The notes below the pieces were generated by a model. The model did not search any database. It had not been told where the DNA came from and saw only the letters and a program-made list of their open reading frames with translations. A stretch of 64,000 nucleotides of DNA from positions 1,054,001 through 1,118,000 of the forward strand of contig NZ_JACIJO010000001.1 of the NCBI RefSeq assembly GCF_014206875.1, written 5' to 3'. This document shows positions 34,331 through 42,269 of this stretch, piece after piece (the first letter of the stretch is position 1; each line of letters begins with the position of its first letter). The position numbers and the translations under genes were made by a program. The stretch comes from Algoriphagus iocasae. GTDB lineage: Bacteria; Bacteroidota; Bacteroidia; Cytophagales; Cyclobacteriaceae.

Positions 34331-36037
34331 TTATTCCCAATCCAATTTAAAAAGGGAAATGCCCTGAGCTGGTAATGTCAGCTCAATTTCCACCATACCA
34401 TCCTTTGATTCAACCCAAAAAGGAGATGTGTAATGTTCAAGTTGACCAGCTTTTTCAAGTGCTTCAATTTGTTCATTAGAAGGGTCTTGTGGAGATCCCA
34501 TTTTCTTCCAAAGTGTGTAGGAGTTACTGTGTTCCTGGTCTATCCGAAAATGCTGTACTAATATTTTTTTTCCAGGCATACCTTCAATTTGAAGGCTTAT
34601 CGAGGCGTCTGGAATAGTTAAATCATTGTTATCATGGTAATTCCAAATCATCACCGCTGCACCTTGATCGCTTTTTGATGCGATGGCATTGATATCCTGC
34701 TTTTCTCGGACACTATGATCTCTAACATCCAGAAAACCATAAGCAAGTTCTTCTTGATTTATCGCTACACGATCTCCCTCCATCATACCAAACATCCTAA
34801 ACACATTCAGTACTGGCTTATCTACCCCGTTGGTTGCCATATCTCTAAATCCAGCATACCAAGGTTGATCTTCAAATTCAAATCCCCAAGTCACTGCTCC
34901 AAGTAAATTCACACCAAAATGATCTGCCAGTTCATATTTTCTTGAAAATGCAGCAGCTGTATAACTAGCATACATGGTTCCATTCCTATAATCATTTTGT
35001 GGGTAATCATTCACTGAGCAAGCGGCACAACCTTCTGGATCAGACTCTCCGATGATTATCGGTAAATCTTTAAATTCTGGATAGGAAGCTACAATTCTAA
35101 AACCTTCACTTATATCCCGCAACTGCGTTCCAATATTCATTTGAACCATATCATCTACCAACTTGGGACTGCCTTTGGCATGAAAGGAAATAAAATCTAA
35201 TGGAATATCTTTTTTACCAGTTGCATAGCTGTTATCGTCACGAACATGATCTAAAAAAGCGGTTAGGAATTCTGCTGCTTTATCCCAACCAGGTCCTGTA
35301 GTTTCTGGACCTCCTATTTTGGCTGAGGGTAGCGCTCTTTTTACCGCATCAGCCGCATAATCGTAAAGCATAAAATACTCTTCCATGGTACCTTGCCAGT
35401 AACCAATGTTAGGCTCGTTCCATACTTCCCAGTACCAGCTGTCAACTTCTTCTTTCCCATATCGGTCTACACAATGCAATACCCATTGGTAAACAAGTTC
35501 TCCATATTTCTCATAGTCATTTGGAGGATATGCCCAACCTGTATAAATTTCTTCGTAAGGTGCCCCCGGATACCAATGGTGCCTGTAAGGTTCGGGTTTG
35601 GATGAAAGTGCTTCAGGCATAAATCCGATCTGGGCAAAAGGTTTCATACCTCTTTCGATATAAGTATCAAAAATCCTATCTACAATCGTCCAATCATACA
35701 CTGGATTACCATCAGAATCCTCTGTGTAGGCATTGGTTGATCCCCATTTTAATGCATGGGTTCCCTCACCAGTCACCAATAAGCTGTGTGCTCTGACATA
35801 GACAGGGACAGGGCTTAGAGAAGCTATTTCAGAAAGCAACTTTTTGCCATCTTTCATGTAGGTATAGTTAGGCTCATCATAACCCCACCATGCCCAAATG
35901 GGGTCCATTTCACCAATTTTTTTATCTAGATTCACCTGAATGTTTACTTTTTCAACTTGCTCTTGAGCTTTCAGATGGATAATCGTAAAGGAAAATACGA
36001 GAAATGTTAGAAGGGTTTTAATTAAAAGTGGTTTCAT
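34331..36037 (-). CDS. Secreted GH39-like glycoside hydrolase (beta-xylosidase/iduronidase type)
   Basis: 568 residues with a signal peptide (cleavage near HLKAQ). The TIM barrel shows WAWWGYDEPNYTYM, YVRAHSLL, and the acid/base Glu208 in WEVWNEPNIGYWQG. The nucleophile is probably Glu331 in IIIGESDPEG, about 120 residues later, which fits a GH-A clan retaining enzyme of GH39. A beta-sandwich C-terminal domain follows from about 420. The glycan is unknown; beta-xylosidase and alpha-L-iduronidase are the known GH39 activities. No SusCD pair is nearby. An inverted repeat upstream may regulate it. Confidence 0.85.
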   Translation of the reverse strand: MKPLLIKTLLTFLVFSFTIIHLKAQEQVEKVNIQVNLDKKIGEMDPIWAWWGYDEPNYTYMKDGKKLLSEIASLSPVPVYVRAHSLLVTGEGTHALKWGSTNAYTEDSDGNPVYDWTIVDRIFDTYIERGMKPFAQIGFMPEALSSKPEPYRHHWYPGAPYEEIYTGWAYPPNDYEKYGELVYQWVLHCVDRYGKEEVDSWYWEVWNEPNIGYWQGTMEEYFMLYDYAADAVKRALPSAKIGGPETTGPGWDKAAEFLTAFLDHVRDDNSYATGKKDIPLDFISFHAKGSPKLVDDMVQMNIGTQLRDISEGFRIVASYPEFKDLPIIIGESDPEGCAACSVNDYPQNDYRNGTMYASYTAAAFSRKYELADHFGVNLLGAVTWGFEFEDQPWYAGFRDMATNGVDKPVLNVFRMFGMMEGDRVAINQEELAYGFLDVRDHSVREKQDINAIASKSDQGAAVMIWNYHDNNDLTIPDASISLQIEGMPGKKILVQHFRIDQEHSNSYTLWKKMGSPQDPSNEQIEALEKAGQLEHYTSPFWVESKDGMVEIELTLPAQGISLFKLDWE

Positions 36038-36392
36038 AGGTTTGGGTTAATTGTCATTTTAATATAGGAAGTATGTTTCCATAATTGGTAAAAACGATTG
36101 CTTTTTAAAATCTCGAAGAATTAGAAGTTTTAAAATCTTCTAAAAAATTTAAAACCAAACCCCTTGAAATTTTAAAGCTAAAACTCCTGGCTTTTTTAAA
36201 TCAATGCTTCTACAATTGTTAAACTTTGATTTCCAAAAAGGAATAAATTAATTCTCTGGCAAATGACTTTCTCTTAATTAAAGGATATTGAATTATTTCC
36301 ATATAGTGAGAATTGAAATTGGATTATTATTTTTTTCTGTTTTTGAACTGTAAAAGAAAATTCGGGGTTTCTTTCGCTAAACAAACTATTTC
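36038..36392. other. 355-base intergenic region between the GH39 gene and the ABC exporter
   Basis: Divergent control region, strongly AT-rich. It holds a 23-base near-palindrome at 36121-36143 (listed separately) and two copies of TTTTAAAATCT. No open frame over about 40 codons, tRNA or clear TAnnTTTG promoter was found in either direction. It should carry promoters for both flanking genes. Confidence 0.6.
36121..36143. promoter_or_regulatory. Candidate operator: 7-bp inverted repeat TTAGAAG-N9-CTTCTAA
   Basis: TTAGAAG (36121-36127) and CTTCTAA (36137-36143) are perfect complements and enclose TTTTAAAAT, itself nearly symmetric, so the whole 23 bases form one near-palindrome. It lies 84 bases upstream of the GH39 start codon and 250 bases upstream of the ABC exporter. 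The position suits a binding site of a sugar regulator, but none is encoded beside it. Confidence 0.45.
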
Positions 36393-38138
36393 ATGGCTAA
36401 AAAAGCAGAACGAAAAGTGACTATGGGTCAGGTTTTTAAAACCATTATTTGGCCCAGAAGAAAGCATTTATTTTTAGGACTGTTTCTAATTATTATCAGT
36501 AGACTCGCCAGCTTGGTTTTGCCAGGAGCCAGTAAATACCTGATCGATGATGTGATCCCGAGCAATGATTTGAATATGCTCAAATGGTTAATCATCGCAG
36601 TAGTCACAGCTATCGTTATACAATCAGTTACTTCTTATGCTCTGACGCAAATTCTCAGTGTGGAGGCTCAGAATCTGATCGCAAAACTTCGATCTCAAGT
36701 TCAGTCGCATATCATCAAACTTCCCATTCGCTTCTTTGACAATACAAAAACCGGAGAATTAGTATCCCGAATTATGTCAGATGTAGAAGGGGTAAGAAAC
36801 CTGGTCGGAACCGGATTTGCTCAAATGGTTGGGGGGATTTTGACAGCTATTATTTCTTTGGTTTTACTGTTCAGCATTTCTCCTAAAATGACTCTGTTTG
36901 TGCTCCTTCCAGTGGTGGTTTTTGGATTGGTTTCTTTAAAAGCCTTCGGGAAGATCCGTCCTATTTTCCGGGAAAGAGGAAAAATTAATGCGCAGGTAAC
37001 TGGAAGACTAACCGAAACTCTCGGTGGAATTCGTGTAATAAAAGGTTTCAATGCCGAAGAGCAGGAAATCAAGACTTTTGCCAAAGGAGTGGATGAATTG
37101 TTTCAAAATGTCAAGGCAAGTTTGACAGCAACAAGCTTTGTGACTTCTGCTGGAGCACTTCTTCTTGGACTGGCATCTGCGGGAATTATGGGCTTGGGAG
37201 GTTATATGATCATGCAGGACCAGTTGACTTTCGGTGATTTCTTAGCTTTCACCCTTTACTTAGGTTTTATGATAGCTCCGATTGTCCAAATGTCAAATAT
37301 TGGAAGTCAGTTGACAGAGGCTTTTGCAGGTTTGGACAGAACAGAAGAGATTATGAATACGCCATTGGAAGCCGATGACAATCTGAGAACTGTTGCATTG
37401 GATAAAATCAAAGGCAATATGGTTTTTAACAAGGTGTCTTTTGCATATGAGGAAGGAAAGGAGGTTGTAAAAGAAATCAGTTTCGATGCGCCATCAGGTT
37501 CCGTAACGGCATTGGTAGGTACATCTGGATCGGGAAAAACAACGATTGCTGGATTGGCAGCTACTTTTCTAACTCCTGATTCAGGAACCATTACTCTGGA
37601 TGGAAATGATCTAGCGGCCGTTACGTTGGATTCTTTTCGGTCAAAGCTAGGGGTAGTTTTACAAGATGATTTTCTTTTCGAAGGAACAATCAGGGAGAAT
37701 ATTTTATTTCCTAGACCGGATGCTTCAGAAGAACAGCTTCAACAAGCCGTTCATGCAGCGCACGTGCAGGAATTTACAGACCGTTTTGAAGATGGTTTGG
37801 ATACGTTGATAGGAGAGAGAGGGGTAAAACTTTCTGGTGGTCAAAGGCAACGAATTGCCATTGCGCGAGCAGTTTTGGCTGATCCAAGAATTTTGATTTT
37901 AGATGAAGCTACTTCCAATTTGGATACTGAATCTGAGACTTTGATACAGGCTAGTTTAAAAGAGTTGATGAAAGGTAGAACCACTTTTGTCATAGCGCAT
38001 AGGTTGAGTACCATACGTCAGGCAGATCAGATTTTGGTGATTGAGCAAGGTAATATTGTGGAGCGAGGGAAGCATGATGAACTTATTGCTTTGGAAGGAA
38101 GATATTATCAGCTATACACCTATCAGTCGAGAATTTGA
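36393..38138 (+). CDS. MsbA-like ABC exporter half-transporter (fused membrane and ATPase domains)
   Basis: 581 residues. Six membrane helices (about 25-45, 60-80, 130-155, 160-180, 250-275, 280-300) precede the ATPase. Walker A is GTSGSGKTT, the Q-loop is VVLQDDFLFEG, the signature is LSGGQRQR and Walker B is ILILDEATS, followed by the His switch VIAHRLS. It has the size of MsbA and other homodimeric lipid or drug exporters. It acts in the inner membrane; the substrate is unknown. No partner gene is adjacent. A bidirectional terminator follows. Confidence 0.93.
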   Translation: MAKKAERKVTMGQVFKTIIWPRRKHLFLGLFLIIISRLASLVLPGASKYLIDDVIPSNDLNMLKWLIIAVVTAIVIQSVTSYALTQILSVEAQNLIAKLRSQVQSHIIKLPIRFFDNTKTGELVSRIMSDVEGVRNLVGTGFAQMVGGILTAIISLVLLFSISPKMTLFVLLPVVVFGLVSLKAFGKIRPIFRERGKINAQVTGRLTETLGGIRVIKGFNAEEQEIKTFAKGVDELFQNVKASLTATSFVTSAGALLLGLASAGIMGLGGYMIMQDQLTFGDFLAFTLYLGFMIAPIVQMSNIGSQLTEAFAGLDRTEEIMNTPLEADDNLRTVALDKIKGNMVFNKVSFAYEEGKEVVKEISFDAPSGSVTALVGTSGSGKTTIAGLAATFLTPDSGTITLDGNDLAAVTLDSFRSKLGVVLQDDFLFEGTIRENILFPRPDASEEQLQQAVHAAHVQEFTDRFEDGLDTLIGERGVKLSGGQRQRIAIARAVLADPRILILDEATSNLDTESETLIQASLKELMKGRTTFVIAHRLSTIRQADQILVIEQGNIVERGKHDELIALEGRYYQLYTYQSRI

Positions 38139-38181
38139 CAGGGAATCATCTGGCTTTTTTAGCTTAGATTGTTAATTCAGT

Positions 38182-38225
38182 AAAAAGGGATTGCAAATAG
38201 ATTAACTATTTACAATCCCTTTTTT
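38182..38225. terminator. Bidirectional terminator between the ABC exporter and the HAD gene
   Basis: AAAAAGGGATTG-C-AAATAG (38182-38200) pairs with CTATTT-A-CAATCCCTTTTT (38206-38224), with one C-A mismatch and a 5-base loop. Both strands end in a T run, so it serves the plus-strand exporter and the minus-strand HAD gene that stops at 38247. Confidence 0.88.
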
Positions 38226-38246
38226 ATTTTTTAATGAAGTACCTAG

Positions 38247-38936
38247 CTAAATATTCCTGATAATCTGAATGACCTGAGAAATATGCTCTGCCTGATAAAA
38301 TTGCTCATGCTCGATCTCATGTTCAATTAATTCATGCTTCCATGTGATATGAAATGGAATATGGATGGCGTGCCCGCCAAGAGCTAAAACTGGTAGAATG
38401 TCTGATTTGAGACTATTGCCCAACATCATGAATTCCTCAGGAGCTACATCCAAGTGTCGGATTAGTTTTTCAAAATCAGCTTCTTTCTTCTCGCTCATAA
38501 TTTCGATATGATGGAAATAATGATCTAGACCAGATTTTTTAAGTTTCCTTTCCTGATCCACCAAATCTCCTTTCGTTGCCATTACAAGTCGAAAATCTTT
38601 TTTTAATTCGGCTAAAACTTCCTCTACTCCAGGTAAAAGTTCCACTGGCTTTTGCATCATATCAACCCCAATTTCTAGAATCTTATCAATGAGTTTTACA
38701 GGGATTTTTTGGTCCGAAATTCTCAAAGCGGTTTGGATCATGGAAAGCATAAAACCTTTTATTCCATACCCATACAAGCCTAGGTTTTCGATTTCCGTCT
38801 TATAAAGTTCTTTTAAAACGCTATGCTGAGGCATAAAGTCCTCCAGCATTTCGGTAAATCGTTCTTCTGCCTCTCTAAAAAAAGGTTCATTTACCCAAAG
38901 TGTATCATCTGCATCGAAGGCTATTACTTTGATCAT
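38247..38936 (-). CDS. HAD-superfamily hydrolase
   Basis: 229 residues. HAD motif I is AFDADDTLWVNE near the N-terminus (nucleophile Asp plus acid/base Asp), motif II is VMATKGD, motif III is Lys in LKKSGLDHYF, and motif IV is MLGNSLKSDILPVLALGGHA. The helical cap of about 70 residues between motifs I and II marks a C1-type phosphatase such as phosphoglycolate or pyrimidine-nucleotide phosphatases. Cytoplasmic; substrate unknown. It stands alone on the minus strand after the shared terminator. Confidence 0.9.
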   Translation of the reverse strand: MIKVIAFDADDTLWVNEPFFREAEERFTEMLEDFMPQHSVLKELYKTEIENLGLYGYGIKGFMLSMIQTALRISDQKIPVKLIDKILEIGVDMMQKPVELLPGVEEVLAELKKDFRLVMATKGDLVDQERKLKKSGLDHYFHHIEIMSEKKEADFEKLIRHLDVAPEEFMMLGNSLKSDILPVLALGGHAIHIPFHITWKHELIEHEIEHEQFYQAEHISQVIQIIRNI

Positions 38937-39026
38937 CAGATTGGAAAATTAAAATATTGTATGATCCTAAATTTATTGGAGTTGTAAAGTTGCAAAGTGA
39001 TAAGGTTTTAAAGTTGTATCACTGGA

Positions 39027-39048
39027 GTCAGGCTGAGCGGAGTCGAAG
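39027..39048 (+). repeat. Dispersed intergenic repeat, copy 1 (CTGAGCGGAGTCGAAG core)
   Basis: A 22-base unit starting GTCAGG and containing CTGAGCGGAGTCGAAG. A similar copy lies at 39126-39147, with mismatches only at a few positions. I recognise this wording as a common small intergenic repeat of Bacteroidota genomes. Its GGCT and AGCC ends can pair weakly. Confidence 0.6.
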
Positions 39049-39125
39049 CCTTATTTACAAAGGTTTTATTAATGCACTTCAATTTCGCTACAAATGACAA
39101 ATTGATTTAATGGTTAGATATGCGG

Positions 39126-39147
39126 GTCAGTCCGAGCGGAGTCGAGG
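39126..39147 (+). repeat. Dispersed intergenic repeat, copy 2
   Basis: A 22-base unit GTCAGTCCGAGCGGAGTCGAGG (shortened here by description: it shares GTCAG, GAGCGGAGTCGA and G at the end with copy 1). Copy 1 lies 99 bases upstream. It belongs to the same dispersed family and is not part of a gene. Confidence 0.55.
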
Positions 39148-39300
39148 ACCCTTCGATTTCTAGACTCTCGTCTCTCAAGTGCTCAGAGTAACTGTAATCC
39201 AGTTTTTAAGATCAATTCCTGTCATTTCCTTAGTATGTTCGAAGAATAATTGGGACTCAGAGAGACAAATCTAACTTTCTCAACTCCAGTTTACAGTATT

Positions 39301-40215
39301 CTACTTCAAATCAACCATCCAGTCCAATAACACCTCTCTCCATCCAGAAACAGGCCCTTTTCCAAAACCAAAGCCAAAGCCGTGTCCCCCAGATGGATAA
39401 ATATGGAGTGAAGCAGGAACGCCCTTGGCATGAAGAGCTTTATAATACAAGAAGCTGTTTTCGATTGGAACGCCCTTGTCATCCTGTGCATGAACCAAGA
39501 ATGTTGGTGGTGTTTCTTCTGTCACGTTCAATTCCCCAGAAAAACGATCAATTAACTCTTGAGATGCATTTTCTCCGATTAGATTCCTTCTTGAACCAGA
39601 ATGTGCACTGGCATCTCTAAACGAAATAACAGGATATGCCAAAATTGAAAAATCCGGTCTAGCTGATAAGGCATCAATCGCATCTTTTGGTCTGTCCACT
39701 TCATGTGCATATTGTGTACTCACTGTAGAAGCTAAATGCCCGCCGGCTGAAAAACCCAAAACCCCGATTTTTTCAGGGTCAATTTTCCATTCTTCTGCAT
39801 GATGCCTTGCAAGACGAATAGCTCTTTGAGCATCAAGAAGCGGCACCTCTTTAGCATCAGTGAGAGATTTGGAATCCGGAAGTCTGTATTTGACTACAAT
39901 TCCCACGATTCCTTGAGTATTTAGCCATTTGGCAAAGTCCCTTCCTTCCCAATCATAGGCCAAAATATGATAACCTCCTCCGGGAAAAATAACCACAGCC
40001 TGACCAGTTCGTGATTGCTTGCTTGGCAGGAATACTTCGATTTGAGGGGTTTGGACATTTTCGATCCGGATAATTCCTTCCTCAACAGCTTTTTCTTCCA
40101 AACCCATGTCATTTTGAAGAGGAGGAGTTCCTTCCCAAAGTGATAGGATAATTTCTTGGGAGTATGCGGTAGATAGCATTAAGCAAAGAAGAATGCAGGA
40201 AAATAGCGTTTTCAT
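39301..40215 (-). CDS. Secreted alpha/beta hydrolase (acetylxylan esterase/BD-FAE-like)
   Basis: 304 residues with a signal peptide ending AYSQ (about residue 20). The oxyanion loop is IFPGGGYHIL (77-86), and the nucleophile elbow is LGFSAGGHLAST with Ser156. The catalytic Asp is likely in HAQDDKGVP and the His in PSGGHGFGFG. The order (HGGG-like motif then GxSxGG) is that of the bifunctional carbohydrate esterase/feruloyl esterase class. It would remove acetyl groups from plant or algal glycans in the periplasm. It lies between regions without genes and has no clear operon partner. Confidence 0.9.
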   Translation of the reverse strand: MKTLFSCILLCLMLSTAYSQEIILSLWEGTPPLQNDMGLEEKAVEEGIIRIENVQTPQIEVFLPSKQSRTGQAVVIFPGGGYHILAYDWEGRDFAKWLNTQGIVGIVVKYRLPDSKSLTDAKEVPLLDAQRAIRLARHHAEEWKIDPEKIGVLGFSAGGHLASTVSTQYAHEVDRPKDAIDALSARPDFSILAYPVISFRDASAHSGSRRNLIGENASQELIDRFSGELNVTEETPPTFLVHAQDDKGVPIENSFLYYKALHAKGVPASLHIYPSGGHGFGFGFGKGPVSGWREVLLDWMVDLK

Positions 40216-40289
40216 AGGTTAATTAATTGGGCTAAAATTGAATGGTTAACTCTAAAAACCAATTGGTTTCGAGAGTTTAAAATACTCAA

Positions 40290-40577
40290 TTATTCCAGTT
40301 CTTTGGCAGTTTTTGAGTCTGCTATTTTGAAAGAATTAGTTTTTGTATGCATTTCTAATCCCCATCTCTCCAAATTAGGGAGTTCCAGACTTTTTTCCCT
40401 GTATTCATCTGGGGTCATAATGGGTATACCATAAATGATCGGAAAATATCTCTGGCAAGTCGAGCACGTAAGTAGCCCTTCTATGATTTCTTGAGAATCC
40501 GTTTCTTGAATGACTTGAATTTCTAAGTCACTTTTATCAAAAGGGCAACATAGTATATCTAATAGTTTTCGATTCAT
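40290..40577 (-). CDS. Trm112-like zinc protein, last gene of the TPP-riboswitch operon
   Basis: 95 residues. The Trm112 fold shows LLDILCCPFDKSDLEIQ, with Cys10 and Cys11, and LLTCSTCQRYFPIIYGIPIM, with Cys38 and Cys41. Trm112 proteins are small zinc-binding partners that stabilise methyltransferases. It starts one base after the ThiE-like gene ends, and the methyltransferase three genes upstream in the same riboswitch-controlled operon is the obvious partner. In Bacteroidota the family is usually annotated only as Trm112 family. The partnership is inferred. Confidence 0.85.
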   Translation of the reverse strand: MNRKLLDILCCPFDKSDLEIQVIQETDSQEIIEGLLTCSTCQRYFPIIYGIPIMTPDEYREKSLELPNLERWGLEMHTKTNSFKIADSKTAKELE

Positions 40578-40578
40578 T

Positions 40579-41208
40579 TTAATACATTTTGAGGTGATCT
40601 ATATAGGTCTTGGTAGCTAGTTCTGGATCTTTGGAGTTTAAAATTCCAGAAATCACTGCTAGCCCTTCGAAGGATAGTTTGTCTAGTTGATGTAGATTTT
40701 CTGGCCTGATTCCTCCTGAAAGGAAAATCGGTAAAGAAGTCAATGATCTTGCATTTTGGATGTTTTCCGGCCTGACTATTTCACAGGAATCTACAGAAGA
40801 GGAAGGGAATACAGAGCAAAAGCTGATATATGATAAATGTTGCTCTTCTGCCCATACAATCAACTCATCTTGATTTCCAACAGTCAATCCTACCAATTGG
40901 CCTTTCAACGCTGACTTTATTTCTTCCCAATTGTCAGGTTTCCTGTCCAAGTGTAATCCATCCAAACCGGATTTTTCAACAAACTTCCAATCCTCATTAA
41001 TCAAAACAGCAACATCATATGGAAGTGCAAGCTTCTTGATTTCTTGGCAGAATCGGATTTTTTCTGATTCAGAAATACCATCTTTCCAGTGATTCCATAT
41101 TTGAAGAATCTGAACACCTCCCTTTAATGCTTGTTGGGTTTTATCAAAAAGAGCTTCCCAAGGCTGATTTGGATCAATTACCAGATAAATTCCTTTAAGT
41201 TTTTTCAT
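40579..41208 (-). CDS. ThiE/TenI-like protein with altered active-site motifs
   Basis: 209 residues, the length of thiamine phosphate synthase. The TIM barrel is visible in QALKGGVQILQIWNHW, VLINEDWKFVEKSGLDGLHLD, GLTVGNQDEL, the region ISFCSVFPSSSVDS and the phosphate end SGGIRPENL. In true ThiE the first loop is Q-x-R-E/x-K, and here it reads QIWNHW (36-41) without the Arg and Lys. The pyrophosphate loop T-x-T-K is replaced by SSSVDS (136-141). It may therefore use a different substrate or be a TenI-type protein. It starts four bases before the end of the AIR-synthase-like gene (overlap) and is under TPP riboswitch control. Confidence 0.8.
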   Translation of the reverse strand: MKKLKGIYLVIDPNQPWEALFDKTQQALKGGVQILQIWNHWKDGISESEKIRFCQEIKKLALPYDVAVLINEDWKFVEKSGLDGLHLDRKPDNWEEIKSALKGQLVGLTVGNQDELIVWAEEQHLSYISFCSVFPSSSVDSCEIVRPENIQNARSLTSLPIFLSGGIRPENLHQLDKLSFEGLAVISGILNSKDPELATKTYIDHLKMY

Positions 41209-42269
41209 TTCTTCCCTTGTTTGAAGGCTTGGAAAAAGGCTTCCCAGTAGGGATCGATTCCATTAAATTCAAAATTTGATTTTGTGCCGTCTTGAGCTAT
41301 GAGGAACTGCTCTGAACTTTCAGTGAATGTCCCAATAGAAGTGGCTTGGATACCCTCCTTGGCAAATTCATTAAGAAGGATATTTATTGATTCTGGTTTT
41401 ACAGCCATGATCATTGCGCCAGCGCCAATGGAAAAGAATGGGTCAATCCCGAATAACTCAGCAACTTTTTCAACCACTTCGGGTACAGGAATTTTCTGGA
41501 TATCTACCTGAAAACCCAATCCGGAAGCCTGGGCCATTTCTTGGATTGCTCCTAAAACTCCACCTTCAGTGACATCATGCATGGCGTGAAGTCCCCCAGA
41601 AATTGAGAGAGTTTGCCGGGCAATTACAGCTTCTTTCAATACAGATAGGTTCCAGAAATTATCGGCAGCTGTTTGTTGGATTTTTTCACCCAAAGCATTT
41701 TTAACTGTTTCGGGAAAAGCCATAGCCAAAAGAGAGGTAGATGAAATACCCGCATGCTTGGTCAGTAGAATGCAATCTCCACTCTTTGCTTGATTACTAG
41801 TAAGGATCTGTTCTTTGGGTGCCTTTAGGAAAAAAGTCCCACCTCCGGCTATCGTAGATTCAATTCCTGGGATTTGCCCTGTGTGCCCTCCAGTAATGCT
41901 GATTCCCATTTCCTGACAAAGCTCATGAATGTGACCCCAATATTTCTGAAAGTCACTTCTACTTAGATTGGTTGGTAAGTTTAAAACAAACTGGGCATAC
42001 TCTGGAGTAAAGCCAGTTGTGCTCATGTCATTGGCTAATAAGTAGACCGAAAGCCAAGCTGAAACTTTCATCCCCAGTCTGGGAATTAGAGATAGAGGAT
42101 CACTGGAAATAGCCAAAACTTCTCCATTTCCCAAATCTACAATGGAAGTATCCACACCAAATTTGGGTCCGCAAATGACTTCCTTCCTTTTAGCTCCACA
42201 GGAATAAAAAACATCTTCTTTGAAGATTTCTGAGCCAATCTTTCCGGAAAAATTTTCGAAAGCTCCCAT
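41205..42269 (-). CDS. AIR-synthase-superfamily protein (ThiL/HypE-like)
   Basis: 354 residues from the ATG at 42269, which overlaps the methyltransferase stop as TAATG; an in-frame ATG at 42368 lies inside that gene and is rejected. The N-terminal half has FGVDTSIVDLGNGEVLAISSDPLS, in the place of the metal/ATP Asp cluster of the superfamily. The middle has the ligand loop SGGLHAMHDVTEGGVLGAIQEM, close to the HypE and ThiL form. The HypE C-terminal PRIC cysteine is missing, so it is not a hydrogenase maturation factor. Its TPP riboswitch and ThiE-like neighbour make a ThiL-related role plausible. Confidence 0.8.
   Translation of the reverse strand: MGAFENFSGKIGSEIFKEDVFYSCGAKRKEVICGPKFGVDTSIVDLGNGEVLAISSDPLSLIPRLGMKVSAWLSVYLLANDMSTTGFTPEYAQFVLNLPTNLSRSDFQKYWGHIHELCQEMGISITGGHTGQIPGIESTIAGGGTFFLKAPKEQILTSNQAKSGDCILLTKHAGISSTSLLAMAFPETVKNALGEKIQQTAADNFWNLSVLKEAVIARQTLSISGGLHAMHDVTEGGVLGAIQEMAQASGLGFQVDIQKIPVPEVVEKVAELFGIDPFFSIGAGAMIMAVKPESINILLNEFAKEGIQATSIGTFTESSEQFLIAQDGTKSNFEFNGIDPYWEAFFQAFKQGKK

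Larger units (their letters stand above)
38937..39300. other. 364-base intergenic region with dispersed repeats
   Basis: No open frame, tRNA or clear hairpin gene is seen. The region has GTTGTAAAGTTG-like AT-rich wording (38980-39015) and two copies of a GAGCGGAGTCGA-type repeat. It separates the HAD gene, which reads away from it, from the alpha/beta hydrolase gene that reads toward the HAD gene. It may be a landing site of small intergenic repeats. Confidence 0.55.

Noticed and set aside
38937-39300. Possible small RNA or mobile element in the repeat-bearing gap
   Set aside because: No strong hairpin, promoter, terminal inverted repeat or target duplication could be shown.
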